Numbered from the stretch's first letter, positions 8,483 through 17,249 are shown. The stretch is DNA of 64,000 nt from Methanomassiliicoccales archaeon (GCA_026394395.1 JAPKYK010000004.1:127838-191837); one strand, 5' to 3'. Notes: generated from the letters alone by a model not told the origin. Numbers and translations are program-made.

Positions 8483-9634
8483 TTATCTCCTCTTCATCAG
8501 CAGTACGCTCAACGCCAGCATGGCCACGGCGAACAGCGCCAGTATCGCCAGGTCCGGCCATATTTCTCCCAGCCCCCATCCCCTGACCATCACCGATCGC
8601 GCGCCGTCCACGGCGTACGTCAGCGGCAGGAAGTAGGATATCGGCCGCAGCAGCTCCGGCACCGCCTGGATGGGCCAGAAGACCCCGGACAACAGTATGG
8701 AGGGAAATAGAATCAGCGGGATGAACTGGATGGCCTGGAACTCGGTCCTGGCGTTCGCCGATAGAAGGAATCCCAACCCCTGCATCCCCACCCCCAGCAG
8801 GAGAATGGTCAGGAGCACGAGCAGCAGCGACCCCTCCACCTGCACGTTGAAGAGAAGGAGCGCCGTCGCCAGCACCATCATCGATTGGACCAGGCCGATG
8901 AGGCCGAAGGCCAAGGCGTAACCGAGCACCACCTCTCCCTCGGTCACTGGCGTGGAGAGCAGCCTGGCCAGCGTACCGGTCGTCCGCTCGTGGATGAAGG
9001 AGATGATGGACAGCATGAAGGTCACCATCATGACCGCCAGGGAGATGACCCCTGGCGCGAACGTGTCTATGAACTCCATTCCGTCCCCGTAGACCATGTC
9101 CGGGACGACCATCACTGGCTGGGTGAACCCGAGGTCCTCGAAAAGCACGGCGGACATGGACGACTGGACCGAGGACGTCACCGACTGCACGATGTTGGTG
9201 TTGCTGCCGTCCAGGAGCAGCGTTATCGAGGCCGCGTCCACGATGGAGGTGTTGCCTGGCGAGTAGGTGGCGATGTCCATGGTGAAATCGGCCGGGAAGA
9301 CGATGCAGGCCCAGGCGTCACCGCTCTCCACCTTCTCTCGCCCGTACGTCACAGGATCGGCTACGCCGGAGGATGAAGTGACTATCTCTTTGATCTTCAG
9401 CGTCTCGTCTTGTTGCAGATGAGCAACTATGAGGTTAGCATAGGACGCGTTGCCCACACCCTCGTCCAAGTTAACCACGTACACCTCCACGCCCTTCACC
9501 TCCCCGCCGAAGGTGAAGCCGAAGATGGCTATCATGAAGATGGGCATAAGTACCAGGAAACCGACCGTCCGCCGATCATGCTTGAGCGATCGTAAGACCT
9601 TCCTGGTAACCGCGAGCATCCTTTTGGCGTTCAC
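8483..9634 (-). CDS. ABC-2 type exporter permease
   Basis: 383 residues. It has one N-terminal helix, a large extracytoplasmic domain of about 150 residues and five or six C-terminal helices: the YhaP/ABC-2 membrane fold with conserved F-I-H-E-R-T-T-G-T-L-A-R-L-L-S-T-P. The start is GTG 9634, preceded by AAGGAGGTG six bases upstream; the frame extending to 9685 lies inside the ATPase gene. GTGA overlaps the ATPase stop. With the ATPase and TetR regulator it forms a three-gene export operon, probably for a drug or lipid-like compound. Confidence 0.9.
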   Translation of the reverse strand: MNAKRMLAVTRKVLRSLKHDRRTVGFLVLMPIFMIAIFGFTFGGEVKGVEVYVVNLDEGVGNASYANLIVAHLQQDETLKIKEIVTSSSGVADPVTYGREKVESGDAWACIVFPADFTMDIATYSPGNTSIVDAASITLLLDGSNTNIVQSVTSSVQSSMSAVLFEDLGFTQPVMVVPDMVYGDGMEFIDTFAPGVISLAVMMVTFMLSIISFIHERTTGTLARLLSTPVTEGEVVLGYALAFGLIGLVQSMMVLATALLLFNVQVEGSLLLVLLTILLLGVGMQGLGFLLSANARTEFQAIQFIPLILFPSILLSGVFWPIQAVPELLRPISYFLPLTYAVDGARSVMVRGWGLGEIWPDLAILALFAVAMLALSVLLMKRR

Positions 9635-10368
9635 TGACAACACCTCCTTATGAACTCCATGAAGGCGTCCTCCAGGTTTTCGCACTTCGCCTCCTTAAGG
9701 AGCTCGGCGGGCGCCCCCTCGGCGATGAGACGCCCTTTGTGCATCATCCCCACCAGGTCGCAGCGTGAAGCCTCGTCCATGTAATGCGTCGTGAGAACGA
9801 CGGTCATTCCCTTCCCCTTGAGCATGCGGAAGTGCTCCCAGAAGCCCGAGCGCAACTCTGGATCGACACCGACGGTAGGTTCGTCCAGGAACATCAGCTG
9901 CGGGTCGTTGATAAGGGCGCAGGCCAGCGAGGCCCGGTGCTGCATCCCCCCGCTCAAATGACCGACCAGGTCGTCCTTCCTATCCGTCAGTCCGACCACC
10001 TGGAGCACATCCTTCTCCCGCTCCAGGAAGGTCGACGGCTCCATGTCGTTCAGCTCGGAGAACAGCTGGGCGTTCTCGTGCACCGTGAGGTCCACGTACA
10101 ACGCCAGCTCCTGCGGCATGTAGCTGACCCGGCTGTCCTTGCCTTTGATCGGGACCGTTCGCCCCAGCACTGTGGCCGAGCCCGCGGTCGCTCTCACAAG
10201 CCCCATCAGCACCTTGATGGCCGTGGTCTTACCAGAACCGTTCGGACCGATCAGCCCGTAGATGCACCCGGAAGGTATCTTGAGGCTCAGGTCCTGGACG
10301 GCGACGATGTCGTCGTACTCTTTCCTCAAACTTTCGGTTATCACCGCGTGTCCAGCATCGGATTCCAT
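9631..10368 (-). CDS. ABC exporter ATPase
   Basis: 245 residues. Walker A GPNGSGKTT, signature LSGGMQHRASLA, Walker B LMFLDEPTVGVDPELR and switch VLTTHYMDEA are all intact, in the drug-resistance (CcmA/DrrA-like) subfamily. It powers the permease that overlaps its 3' end. Its ATG overlaps the TetR stop by one base and has GGAGGGAAAC as ribosome site, so the three genes are translationally coupled. Confidence 0.93.
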   Translation of the reverse strand: MESDAGHAVITESLRKEYDDIVAVQDLSLKIPSGCIYGLIGPNGSGKTTAIKVLMGLVRATAGSATVLGRTVPIKGKDSRVSYMPQELALYVDLTVHENAQLFSELNDMEPSTFLEREKDVLQVVGLTDRKDDLVGHLSGGMQHRASLACALINDPQLMFLDEPTVGVDPELRSGFWEHFRMLKGKGMTVVLTTHYMDEASRCDLVGMMHKGRLIAEGAPAELLKEAKCENLEDAFMEFIRRCCQ

Positions 10369-10985
10369 CAGTTTCCCTCCCTGTTTCCAGCGCCGTTAAT
10401 GAAGATGTCGACCATCCCCCGCAGCAGCCGCTCCTCCTCTGCCGGGTCGATGTTACCTAGCCCCACCAAATAATTGGTGAGGTAGTGCGACTGCACCATG
10501 CCGATCCAGGACTTGGCGGCCACGTACGGATCGAGGGACCTCAGGCGACCCCTGTCCATAAGTACCTGCAATTGCCCGGCCAGGTACTGTGCCGCCCTTT
10601 CGAAAGCCTCAGTGCTCACGTCCTCCTTGAACTGAGGGTGCCTCCATATCTCCCCCACCAGCATCATAAGGAAATGCCGGTTCTCCTTGAGGGTTTCAAG
10701 CACTTTGCGTGCGTTCCGCAGTAGGACCTCTTCCATCGGGCCTTCCATATCGAAATCTACTACGGACCTGATGCTCCTTAGCGGCAGCTTCTCCTGGACC
10801 ACCTGGCGGAACAGGGCCTCCTTGCTCCCGAATATGCGGAAGAGGGTGACCTCGTTCACTCCAGCCAGAGCGGAGATCTCCTTGGTGGTCGTGCCATCGT
10901 ACCCCTTCTCCGCAAACAAAGTGAACGCAGAGTCCAACACTTTCTCGCGAGCCTTAGGGACTTTGATACCGGGTTCAGAGGACAT
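10368..10985 (-). CDS. TetR/AcrR-family transcriptional regulator
   Basis: 205 residues. The N-terminal helix-turn-helix is typical: ARE-K-V-L-D-S-A-F-T-L-F-A-E-K-G-Y, then T-T-T-K-E-I-S-A-L-A-G-V and T-L-F-R-I-F-G-S-K-E-A-L-F. The helical C-terminal half is the ligand-binding and dimerisation domain. It is the first gene of the exporter operon and most likely represses its own promoter until a transported compound binds. An inverted repeat covering the TATA region at 11007-11034 is the candidate operator. Confidence 0.92.
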   Translation of the reverse strand: MSSEPGIKVPKAREKVLDSAFTLFAEKGYDGTTTKEISALAGVNEVTLFRIFGSKEALFRQVVQEKLPLRSIRSVVDFDMEGPMEEVLLRNARKVLETLKENRHFLMMLVGEIWRHPQFKEDVSTEAFERAAQYLAGQLQVLMDRGRLRSLDPYVAAKSWIGMVQSHYLTNYLVGLGNIDPAEEERLLRGMVDIFINGAGNREGN

Positions 10986-11006
10986 TACAATCTCCCATTA
11001 ATGTAA

Positions 11007-11034
11007 GCAATTACTTGCATACATAAATAATTGC
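11007..11034 (-). promoter_or_regulatory. Candidate TetR operator over the exporter promoter
   Basis: GCAATTA (11007-11013) and TAATTGC (11028-11034) form a perfect 7-bp inverted repeat, with a second half-site pair GCAA/TTGC inside. Between the arms the minus strand reads TTTATGTATG, a plausible TATA box 35-40 bases before the TetR ATG. Repressor binding here would block TBP. Confidence 0.55.
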
Positions 11035-11111
11035 TCATGGACCGGCTAACCTGGAAACGACCATAAATTCGCCAATCGTCGAAATTATTCGTCGATGGAG
11101 AAATACCAAAT

Positions 11112-11121
11112 CTTTATAATC
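11112..11121 (+). promoter_or_regulatory. TATA box of the LuxE-like operon
   Basis: CTTTATAATC lies about 25-30 bases before ATG 11143, the spacing expected when the transcript starts at or next to the start codon. Confidence 0.55.
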
Positions 11122-11142
11122 GACATTCGTTTGGGATTCTAA

Positions 11143-12510
11143 ATGGAATATAGCGAATACATCCGCAATTTCGAGTCAATGACCTCTCGATATATTCCGA
11201 GAACGGTGGATTGGACACCTTCCGACCAAGCCGTCTACAGCCCTTCTCACTACTTCCGCATGCAGAAGAAGGAAGCGGACGACCTCCGGTTCAACGCCAT
11301 CAAGTTCCAGTTCACCAGGCATTACAAACTCAACAAGACCTACCGCACATTCTGCGACGAGCAGAAGTACACCCCCGATTCGCTATCCTCCGTGGAGGAC
11401 CTGGACCGGGTGCCGGTGGTCTCTGCCGATTTCTTCAAAGCCTATCCATCAGGAAAGGATTTCGCCCTGTGGCTGGCCAATATGTACACTGGCGAGCTAC
11501 CGAAGGTGCGCATCCGAGGTAAGGAACCAACGCACGACGAAGTGATCGAATCGTTCAACGAGGCCGGCATGGCCGTGGCCTACAGCAGCGGGACCAGCGG
11601 CCGTCACACATTCATCCCCAGGGACATGAAGAGTTTCTTCGCTAACGAGTATTCCATGGCCAAGGGGGCCGTGTCCATGTTCTTCCCCCGCTGGGACCCC
11701 AAGATGCGCGGATTCCTGATGATGCCCAATCCATTCAAGACCAACCTCTTCGCCGGACGGCTCGGCACGGTGTTCTACGACATCATGAAGGATGTGGAGG
11801 TGGCCCTGGACCGCGATGTGAACACCGAGACGGTGCGACAGTCCATGGCTCAGGGCGACGGTATAAAGGACCGATTGACCAAGTACGTCGTCAGCAAGTC
11901 CACGCAGAGGTCGGTGGACAAGATCATCTCCTGGGTGGAGAGGCGCGCCAAGGAGGGGGAGAGGTTCGCCATGGTCGGCGTGCCGTTCCTGCTGAACTCC
12001 GTGCTCAACGAGCTGAAGGAGCGGGGCAAGACCTTCAAGTTCGGGAAACAAGGCATCGTCCTGACCGGGGGAGGGTGGAAGATGCACGAGGACCAGCGCA
12101 TCCCCGAGCAGCAATTCCGCAAGGACATCGAGGACGTGCTCGGAATACCTTCCGAGTCCTGCCTGGACCTCTACGGGATGGTCGAGGGGAATGGCTGGAT
12201 GATGCAGTGCCCCGAGGGGCACCACCTGCACATACCGACGTCATACCTGCACCCCATGGTGCTGGACGATCACAATCATAATCTGGGCTGCGGCAAGTTC
12301 GGACGCTTCGCCTTCCTGGACGGTTCCATGGGTAGCTATCCCGGGTTCATAGTCAGCAACGACCGCGTACGCATGCTGGAGCACTGTCCCCACTGCGACC
12401 GCCCTGGTCCGGTGCTGGAGCCGGGGGTCACCCGCATGGCCGGGCAGGAGATGCGCGGCTGCGGTGAAGAGGTGCGCAAGATGATGGCCGCGGACGTTGG
12501 AGGTGCCTGA
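11143..12510 (+). CDS. LuxE-like acyl-activating (adenylate-forming) enzyme
   Basis: 455 residues. The P-loop-like Y-S-S-G-T-S-G-R at residues 147-154 and the C-terminal F-L-D-G-S-M-G-S-Y-P-G-F-I with DRVR match the acyl-protein synthetase LuxE branch of adenylate-forming enzymes, which activate a carboxylate with ATP and transfer it to a Cys. A CPHC pair near residue 420 could hold metal or the acyl group. The reading frame begins with ATG 11143 just after a TTTATAAT box at about 11113, so the message is leaderless. It overlaps the transglutaminase-like gene, suggesting a joint function. The carboxylate substrate is unknown. Confidence 0.8.
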   Translation: MEYSEYIRNFESMTSRYIPRTVDWTPSDQAVYSPSHYFRMQKKEADDLRFNAIKFQFTRHYKLNKTYRTFCDEQKYTPDSLSSVEDLDRVPVVSADFFKAYPSGKDFALWLANMYTGELPKVRIRGKEPTHDEVIESFNEAGMAVAYSSGTSGRHTFIPRDMKSFFANEYSMAKGAVSMFFPRWDPKMRGFLMMPNPFKTNLFAGRLGTVFYDIMKDVEVALDRDVNTETVRQSMAQGDGIKDRLTKYVVSKSTQRSVDKIISWVERRAKEGERFAMVGVPFLLNSVLNELKERGKTFKFGKQGIVLTGGGWKMHEDQRIPEQQFRKDIEDVLGIPSESCLDLYGMVEGNGWMMQCPEGHHLHIPTSYLHPMVLDDHNHNLGCGKFGRFAFLDGSMGSYPGFIVSNDRVRMLEHCPHCDRPGPVLEPGVTRMAGQEMRGCGEEVRKMMAADVGGA

Positions 12511-13480
12511 GCTGCTCACCCCCAGGCAGCTGAAGGAGCGAGAATACATTCCCGCCGTTCCTTTCATCAAGCTTATGACCAAGGGCGTGACCTCGGTGCT
12601 CAAGACCAGCGCTTTCCATCTGGGCGAGGTCAAGAAGATGAGGGTCCTGCCGGAGGGACCGCGCTACCAACGCCCCCCGCGCCAATACGATATCCCCAAG
12701 TTCAAGGAGGACATGCGAAGGACGGTGTCCGATGAGAAGTACCTGCGATCCACCCGCTTCTGCGATCCTAGCGACCCGCGCATCGTTGCCATGGCTCACA
12801 AGCTAGGCGCGTTCCAGGTGTCCGACCTGGAGTTCGCTAAAAGGGCTCACGAACTATGCAAGGAGAAGATGATCGTAGAGTATGTCCCCCTGGACAGCGC
12901 CGGCGACACCTTGGAACGGGGAACGGGCACATGCTTCCACCTATCTGGGGCGATGATCGCCCTCTGCCGCGCCGCAGGGATAAAGGCCAGGTACAAGGTC
13001 TTCGCCATGAGCATGATAGCCGTCTGGTACCAGCGTATGCTGGGGGCGGACAGCTTCATGCAGAAGTGGTACAACTCCCTGGGCTACTTCCTCATAGAGT
13101 CCGAGGTCCAGGTTTTCATCGACGGTAAGTGGCTGGACGCGGTGGTAGGACCGGACGCCGGCTGGCAGGCGGTTATGGGCAACCCCATAAGCAAGCTCGG
13201 CGAAACCTCCCTGGAAGACTGGTTCGAAGCCATCCCCGGCACCGTCATGATCTGCGAGTCCATCCCCTTCGGGCTTCCGTTACTAGGCACGCTGATGATC
13301 ACCCTGGCCCCCGGGTCCGTGGAAAGGGTGAGCGCCAACGTGTACAAGATGTCCACTAACGGGAAAAAGATAATCGAGGACGCCGGAGGCTTGGAGGCCT
13401 ATGACGCCATGGTCCGGGCCAAGAGGGTCAAGATGCCTATGGTCAAGATGGAGAACACGGGGCAGATCACCTTCGACTGA
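12497..13480 (+). CDS. Transglutaminase-like protein with altered catalytic site
   Basis: 327 residues. G-T-G-T-C-F-H-L-S-G-A-M-I-A-L-C-R-A-A-G carries the nucleophile-position Cys146 of the transglutaminase-like (papain fold) family, and E-V-Q-V-F-I-D-G-K-W-L-D-A-V is the second core strand pair. In that alignment the usual catalytic His (H-x-W-V-E-V) is replaced by Glu201, so normal Cys-His-Asp chemistry looks lost or remodelled. The start is TTG 12497 or GTG 12503, both inside the preceding LuxE-like gene. It may hold or present a substrate for that enzyme. Confidence 0.75.
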   Translation: MEVPELLTPRQLKEREYIPAVPFIKLMTKGVTSVLKTSAFHLGEVKKMRVLPEGPRYQRPPRQYDIPKFKEDMRRTVSDEKYLRSTRFCDPSDPRIVAMAHKLGAFQVSDLEFAKRAHELCKEKMIVEYVPLDSAGDTLERGTGTCFHLSGAMIALCRAAGIKARYKVFAMSMIAVWYQRMLGADSFMQKWYNSLGYFLIESEVQVFIDGKWLDAVVGPDAGWQAVMGNPISKLGETSLEDWFEAIPGTVMICESIPFGLPLLGTLMITLAPGSVERVSANVYKMSTNGKKIIEDAGGLEAYDAMVRAKRVKMPMVKMENTGQITFD

Positions 13481-13522
13481 GGCCCTCAGTTTTTAATCCC
13501 GGCGATAGATTAGGGGAAGTCT

Positions 13523-13957
13523 ATGGGTCTCTTCGACGTCTTTAGGAAAAAGGGCAAGGCGCGCCCGGAGGAGGAGCTGAGAGTGTTCATCGTCGACGTG
13601 AAGGGTGTCCTGAAGGAGACCCAGGAGATCGTCGTGGCCATGCCCCCGGGCATCAGGGAAGGGGCCACCCGCTCCTTTATCGAGAACGTGGGGGAATCGG
13701 TGGAGGACCTCCTGCAAAGACTGGAGAAGATGGAAAGGAAGCTGCTGACCGTCGAGCTGAACGACATACCGCGGCAGGAGCTGTCCGGCCTTAAAGGGCG
13801 CATGTCGCACCTGGACGACCACCTCATCCATTCGTACCTTGAAACAAGGAAACTGCCGGGCAACCGCCGCAGCCGCAAGGCCATAAAGGGCGCCATAAGG
13901 AGGAGGACGAAAAAGGTCGAAGCGCTACTGAAGGCCCTGGAGCGCCTGACCCGCTGA
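13523..13957 (+). CDS. Small charged helical protein, unknown
   Basis: 144 residues, almost entirely predicted helix, with a strongly basic C-terminus (R-R-S-R-K and R-R-R-T-K-K). The central part, about residues 45-80, has heptad-like Leu spacing suggestive of a coiled coil. No family was recognised. AGGGGA precedes the ATG and a TTTTTAAT box lies about 30 bases upstream, so it has its own promoter despite being 42 bases after the transglutaminase-like gene. Confidence 0.7.
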   Translation: MGLFDVFRKKGKARPEEELRVFIVDVKGVLKETQEIVVAMPPGIREGATRSFIENVGESVEDLLQRLEKMERKLLTVELNDIPRQELSGLKGRMSHLDDHLIHSYLETRKLPGNRRSRKAIKGAIRRRTKKVEALLKALERLTR

Positions 13958-14070
13958 TATCTGGAAGGAACGCTGTTCCACTTTTCCATGGTGGGAGGCA
14001 AAGGAAACCCTCATAAATCCCGCATCCAATTATACACCGGGGAACGTTCATCGAGACCGAGAGGCCGCCT

Positions 14071-14496
14071 TTGCTGAAATATTGCCTGCACGGGCTAGGG
14101 CTGGACGTAATCATGTTCGGGGTGACCATGGGCTGGGCCTTCTTACTAGGCCTGCTGGTGTCGATAGGTTGGCTCATCGGTCTGATCATCGGGCTGGCGG
14201 TGCTCATATTCCTGTTCGGTTACATCAACACCTACGTGGCCGAACGGGTGTGGGACATCAGCCTGGAGATCGATCTGGGAAGCGTCTTCTTTCACGGTCT
14301 CAAGCTGTTCGTGTTCCTGATAATAGTCAGCATTCCCTCGCTGATCGTGGCCTACATCGTTCCCAGCTGGATTACATCGGTCCTCATCTTCGTCATCTAT
14401 GTCCCGATAGATGGCTACGTAGGAATGAACGTGGCCCAGGACTACGAGACCGACTACGAGGAACCATCGGATTACTATCCGAGCGAGGACCTGTAA
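14071..14496 (+). CDS. Small integral membrane protein, unknown
   Basis: 141 residues with four hydrophobic segments (about 13-33, 34-50, 78-95 and 98-118) and an acidic, Tyr-rich C-terminal tail (DYETDYEEPSDYYPSEDL). The start codon is TTG 14071; ATG 14113 would give a shorter protein. No family recognised. Confidence 0.65.
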   Translation: MLKYCLHGLGLDVIMFGVTMGWAFLLGLLVSIGWLIGLIIGLAVLIFLFGYINTYVAERVWDISLEIDLGSVFFHGLKLFVFLIIVSIPSLIVAYIVPSWITSVLIFVIYVPIDGYVGMNVAQDYETDYEEPSDYYPSEDL

Positions 14497-14551
14497 GAAT
14501 GGTCAAAACGCAAGTATCATAAGCCCGGCAGGCTTCCTTCGGAACGATATC

Positions 14552-15313
14552 ATGCGCTACATCTACTTCGTGGGCACCGCCGGCAGCGGCAAGAGCTCCC
14601 TCATCTACGCTTTCAAGGAATGGCTCACCCTCCAGGGACTGGACTCTGTCACCGTGAACCTGGACCCGGGCGTGGAGAACATGCCCTATGAGGCCGACGT
14701 CGACATACGTGATTGGGTGCGGGTAAGCGACGTCATGGAGGAGTACGGTCTCGGCCCCAACGGCGCGCAGATCGTCGCCGCCGACCTCATGGCCGTGAAC
14801 GCCAAGGACCTGGCGGAATCTATCGAAAAGTTCCAGACCAACTACGTGCTGGTGGACACCCCCGGGCAGATCGAGCTGTTCGCCTTCCGCCAGAGCAGCG
14901 AGGTGATCATGGAGGAATTGGGCAAGGAGGACGCCTGCCTGCTGTTCCTTGCCGACCCCAGCCTATGTAAGTCGCCTTCGGGCTTCGTCTCCTCGGTGAT
15001 GCTGGCGGCGACCGTCCACTTCCGCTTCAACGTCCCCTTCTTCACCGTACTATCGAAAAGCGACCTGTTGAAGCAGGAAGAGCAGGACGCCATAATCGGC
15101 TGGTCAGAGTCCTCCGACGCATTGTACGGGGCCATAACCGACAAGATCGACTCCCGCACATTGCTGGGCATCGAGCTGTTCAAGGCCCTCGAGTCCATCG
15201 GGGCCTACAAGAAGATGGTCCCGGCCTCCGCCACGGAACCGTCGGGGCTGGAGGACATATACAACATGGTGCAGCAGTCCTTCGAGGGCGGCGAGGACCT
15301 GACGAACGATTGA
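14552..15313 (+). CDS. GPN-loop GTPase
   Basis: 253 residues. P-loop G-T-A-G-S-G-K-S-S (about residues 8-16), the diagnostic G-P-N-G-A loop at about residues 70-74, switch II VDTPGQIELF and guanine motif SKSDLL are all present. GPN-loop GTPases dimerise with the GPN loops completing each other's active site. Eukaryotic members assist RNA polymerase II assembly; the single archaeal member is conserved and presumed to act in a similar assembly role. It stands between an orphan membrane protein and a small zinc ribbon. Confidence 0.93.
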   Translation: MRYIYFVGTAGSGKSSLIYAFKEWLTLQGLDSVTVNLDPGVENMPYEADVDIRDWVRVSDVMEEYGLGPNGAQIVAADLMAVNAKDLAESIEKFQTNYVLVDTPGQIELFAFRQSSEVIMEELGKEDACLLFLADPSLCKSPSGFVSSVMLAATVHFRFNVPFFTVLSKSDLLKQEEQDAIIGWSESSDALYGAITDKIDSRTLLGIELFKALESIGAYKKMVPASATEPSGLEDIYNMVQQSFEGGEDLTND

Positions 15314-15343
15314 TTTATCTCCGTCCGCGGACGTATTCAACCT

Positions 15344-15520
15344 ATGAAGACCTGGATACTGACCTGCCCCGAGTGCGGCTCGGCCGACCTGATCTACGAA
15401 GCAGGGATGATAATGGGCCAGAAGTACCGCTGCCTGAAGTGCGGGTACATGGGCTCCTTCGCCCTGGAGAAGGAAATAGAAGTAACGGAAAATGGTTTCT
15501 CAGGCGAACATGACGCCTGA
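15344..15520 (+). CDS. 58-residue zinc-ribbon protein
   Basis: The ORF runs from ATG 15344 to TGA 15518-15520. C-P-E-C-G near residue 9 and C-L-K-C-G near residue 35 make one four-Cys zinc ribbon, with an acidic tail after it. It begins 30 bases after the GPN GTPase and overlaps the 3' end of the convergent PAN gene by 21 bases. Such mini-ribbons are common in archaea; its partner is unknown. Confidence 0.75.
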   Translation: MKTWILTCPECGSADLIYEAGMIMGQKYRCLKCGYMGSFALEKEIEVTENGFSGEHDA

Positions 15521-16708
15521 CTCGGTGCACTTGCTCGTCTCGTTGTCCAGCACCTTGATTATGGCCCGCTCGAAGTCGGACATCGTCACGACATCGCGGT
15601 TGTCGCGGATGGCGAACATTCCCGCCTCGGTGCAGATGGACTTGATGTCCGCGCCGGTGGCCAGCTCCGTCTTCGTCGCCAGGGCCTCGATGTTCAGTCC
15701 CTCCTCCACACTCATGCGGGTGGAGTGGATGCGGAAGATCACCAGCCTGGCCTCGTAGCTCGGGATGGGTATCTCGATTATGCGGTCGAAGCGGCCCGGC
15801 CGCAGCAGCGCATCATCTAAAATGTCCGGGCGGTTGGTCGCGCCGATGATCTTGATGTTGTCCAGGGGGTTGAACCCGTCCATCTCGGCCAGCAGCTGCA
15901 TCAGCGTGCGCTGCACCTCGCGGTCGCCGGACGTCGCCGCGTCCAGGCGTTTGGCGCCGACGGAATCCAGTTCGTCGATGAATATGATGCTTGGCGCTTT
16001 CTCCCGCGCCAGCTCGAACAGCTCGCGCACCAGGCGAGCACCCTCGCCGATGTACTTCTGCACCAGTTCGGAACCGACGAAGCGGATGAAGGTGGCGTTG
16101 GTGTGGTTCGCCACGGCTTTAGCGATGAGCGTCTTGCCGGTGCCTGGCGGTCCCACCAGCAGCACGCCCTTGGGGGGCTCGATGCCGACCTTCTTGTACA
16201 GCTCTGGTCGGAGCAGCGGGTCCTCCACGGCCTCTCGGACCTCCAGGATCTGCTCGTCCAGCCCGCCGATCATTTCGTAGGTGATGTTCGGCTTGTCGAT
16301 GATCTCCGCCCCGGTGACGATGGGGTCCAGGGACTGCGGCAGAACGGACATCACGGCAAGCGTCTGCTTGTTTAGAGCTACGCGCGCGCCGACGATGAGG
16401 TCCTCCTGCGGCACATACTCAGATGTAGTGACGATGAAGTCCGGACCGGTGCTGCTCTTGACTATGACACGGCCGTCGATCAGCATGTCCTTAATGCTGC
16501 CGATGATGAGCGGCGGGGACTTCAGGCGCTCCAGCTCGGAGCGCATGCGCTTGATCTCCTTCTGCAAGCGGAAGAGCTCGCTCTCCACGTACCTCTTCTC
16601 GCCCTCCACCCTCCTGACCTCCTCGAGCAGCTCGGAGTTCTGTCTCTCTATAAGCTCCAGCTTCTCGACCATCTCGTTGGAGATGGATTGGTCAAGCTCT
16701 TCGTCCAT
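15500..16708 (-). CDS. pan: Proteasome-activating nucleotidase (PAN), AAA ATPase
   Basis: 402 residues: N-terminal coiled coil (about 1-75), OB domain, then an AAA module with G-P-P-G-T-G-K-T, I-I-F-I-D-E-L-D and GATNRPDILDDALLRPGRFDR. The hexamer unfolds proteins and feeds them into the 20S proteasome. The C-terminus reads V-M-F-A: the hydrophobic-Tyr-any tail that opens the 20S gate has Phe in place of Tyr. ATG 16708 is preferred because GAAGGTG precedes it and the TATA box (16775-16786) would put the transcript start downstream of the farther ATG 16777. Confidence 0.93.
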   Translation of the reverse strand: MDEELDQSISNEMVEKLELIERQNSELLEEVRRVEGEKRYVESELFRLQKEIKRMRSELERLKSPPLIIGSIKDMLIDGRVIVKSSTGPDFIVTTSEYVPQEDLIVGARVALNKQTLAVMSVLPQSLDPIVTGAEIIDKPNITYEMIGGLDEQILEVREAVEDPLLRPELYKKVGIEPPKGVLLVGPPGTGKTLIAKAVANHTNATFIRFVGSELVQKYIGEGARLVRELFELAREKAPSIIFIDELDSVGAKRLDAATSGDREVQRTLMQLLAEMDGFNPLDNIKIIGATNRPDILDDALLRPGRFDRIIEIPIPSYEARLVIFRIHSTRMSVEEGLNIEALATKTELATGADIKSICTEAGMFAIRDNRDVVTMSDFERAIIKVLDNETSKCTESGVMFA

Positions 16709-16774
16709 CAATCGTGGCACCTTCGAACATTGATTAAACCGCCCCATATTTGAGCATTTGCCAACGCATATCAA

Positions 16775-16786
16775 CATAATAAAAAC
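16775..16786 (-). promoter_or_regulatory. TATA box of the PAN gene
   Basis: On the minus strand GTTTTTATTATG lies about 70 bases upstream of ATG 16708. It places transcription start near 16755, which excludes the most distal in-frame ATG. Confidence 0.5.
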
Positions 16787-16789
16787 AAA

Positions 16790-16836
16790 GGGGCGCCCAG
16801 GAGGCGGGCATCAGCGCTCCTGGCCTGGGCGTTCCC
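16790..16836. terminator. Strong G+C-rich hairpin between aquaporin remnant and PAN
   Basis: CGCCCAGG (16794-16801) pairs with CCTGGGCG (16824-16831), extended by GGGG and CCCC outside, with an alternative inner CCAGGAG/CTCCTGG stem. It follows the stop of the aquaporin remnant and may be its old terminator. No long T run follows, so termination activity is unproven. Confidence 0.45.
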
Positions 16837-16848
16837 CGGGATTAAAGA

Positions 16849-17249
16849 TTAATCCTTTATCTCGATGAGCTTAGGCGGGCAATATCCCGGTTCGTATATC
16901 TCCTTCTTCTCCAGGGGGGTGGGGTACAGCACCTTGGTGAAGACCACCATGGCCAGAAGGGCGCCGACGACCTCCATTATCATGAAGACGATGCCACTGA
17001 GGGGGACAATCCCGCATATGGCATAGGTCATCATCCTGGCGAAGGTCACCGCCGGGTTAGCGAACATGGTGCTTACCGTGGAGACCAGCATCCCCCCCCA
17101 CCAAGAAGGCTACGGCCATTCCCGTGGCATTGCTCTTGCCCTTGACGCAGCCATAGATGACCCCTACGAGTATTGGTGTTCGAGGTAGAGGAGTGCTTCG
17201 CCCCTTCGCCGCCCAAGCCGTTCCACAGGATGAAGGATTGAACTGCGGC
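16849..17249 (-). pseudogene. Aquaporin/MIP pseudogene (5'-truncated, two frameshifts)
   Basis: The last 80 codons (17091-16849) encode F-A-N-P-A-V-T-F-A-R, the second NPA motif of the major intrinsic protein family with its selectivity Arg, then two helices. Reading further upstream, the homology-like sequence continues in another frame (G-V-I-Y-G-C-V-K-G-K-S-N, A-F-L-V-G-G) and then a third (W-N-G-L-G-G-E-G-A-K-H). One shift is at a run of eight C at 17092-17099, the other near 17175. The first half, including NPA motif 1, is missing and a stop precedes the remnant at about 17250. Confidence 0.75.
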
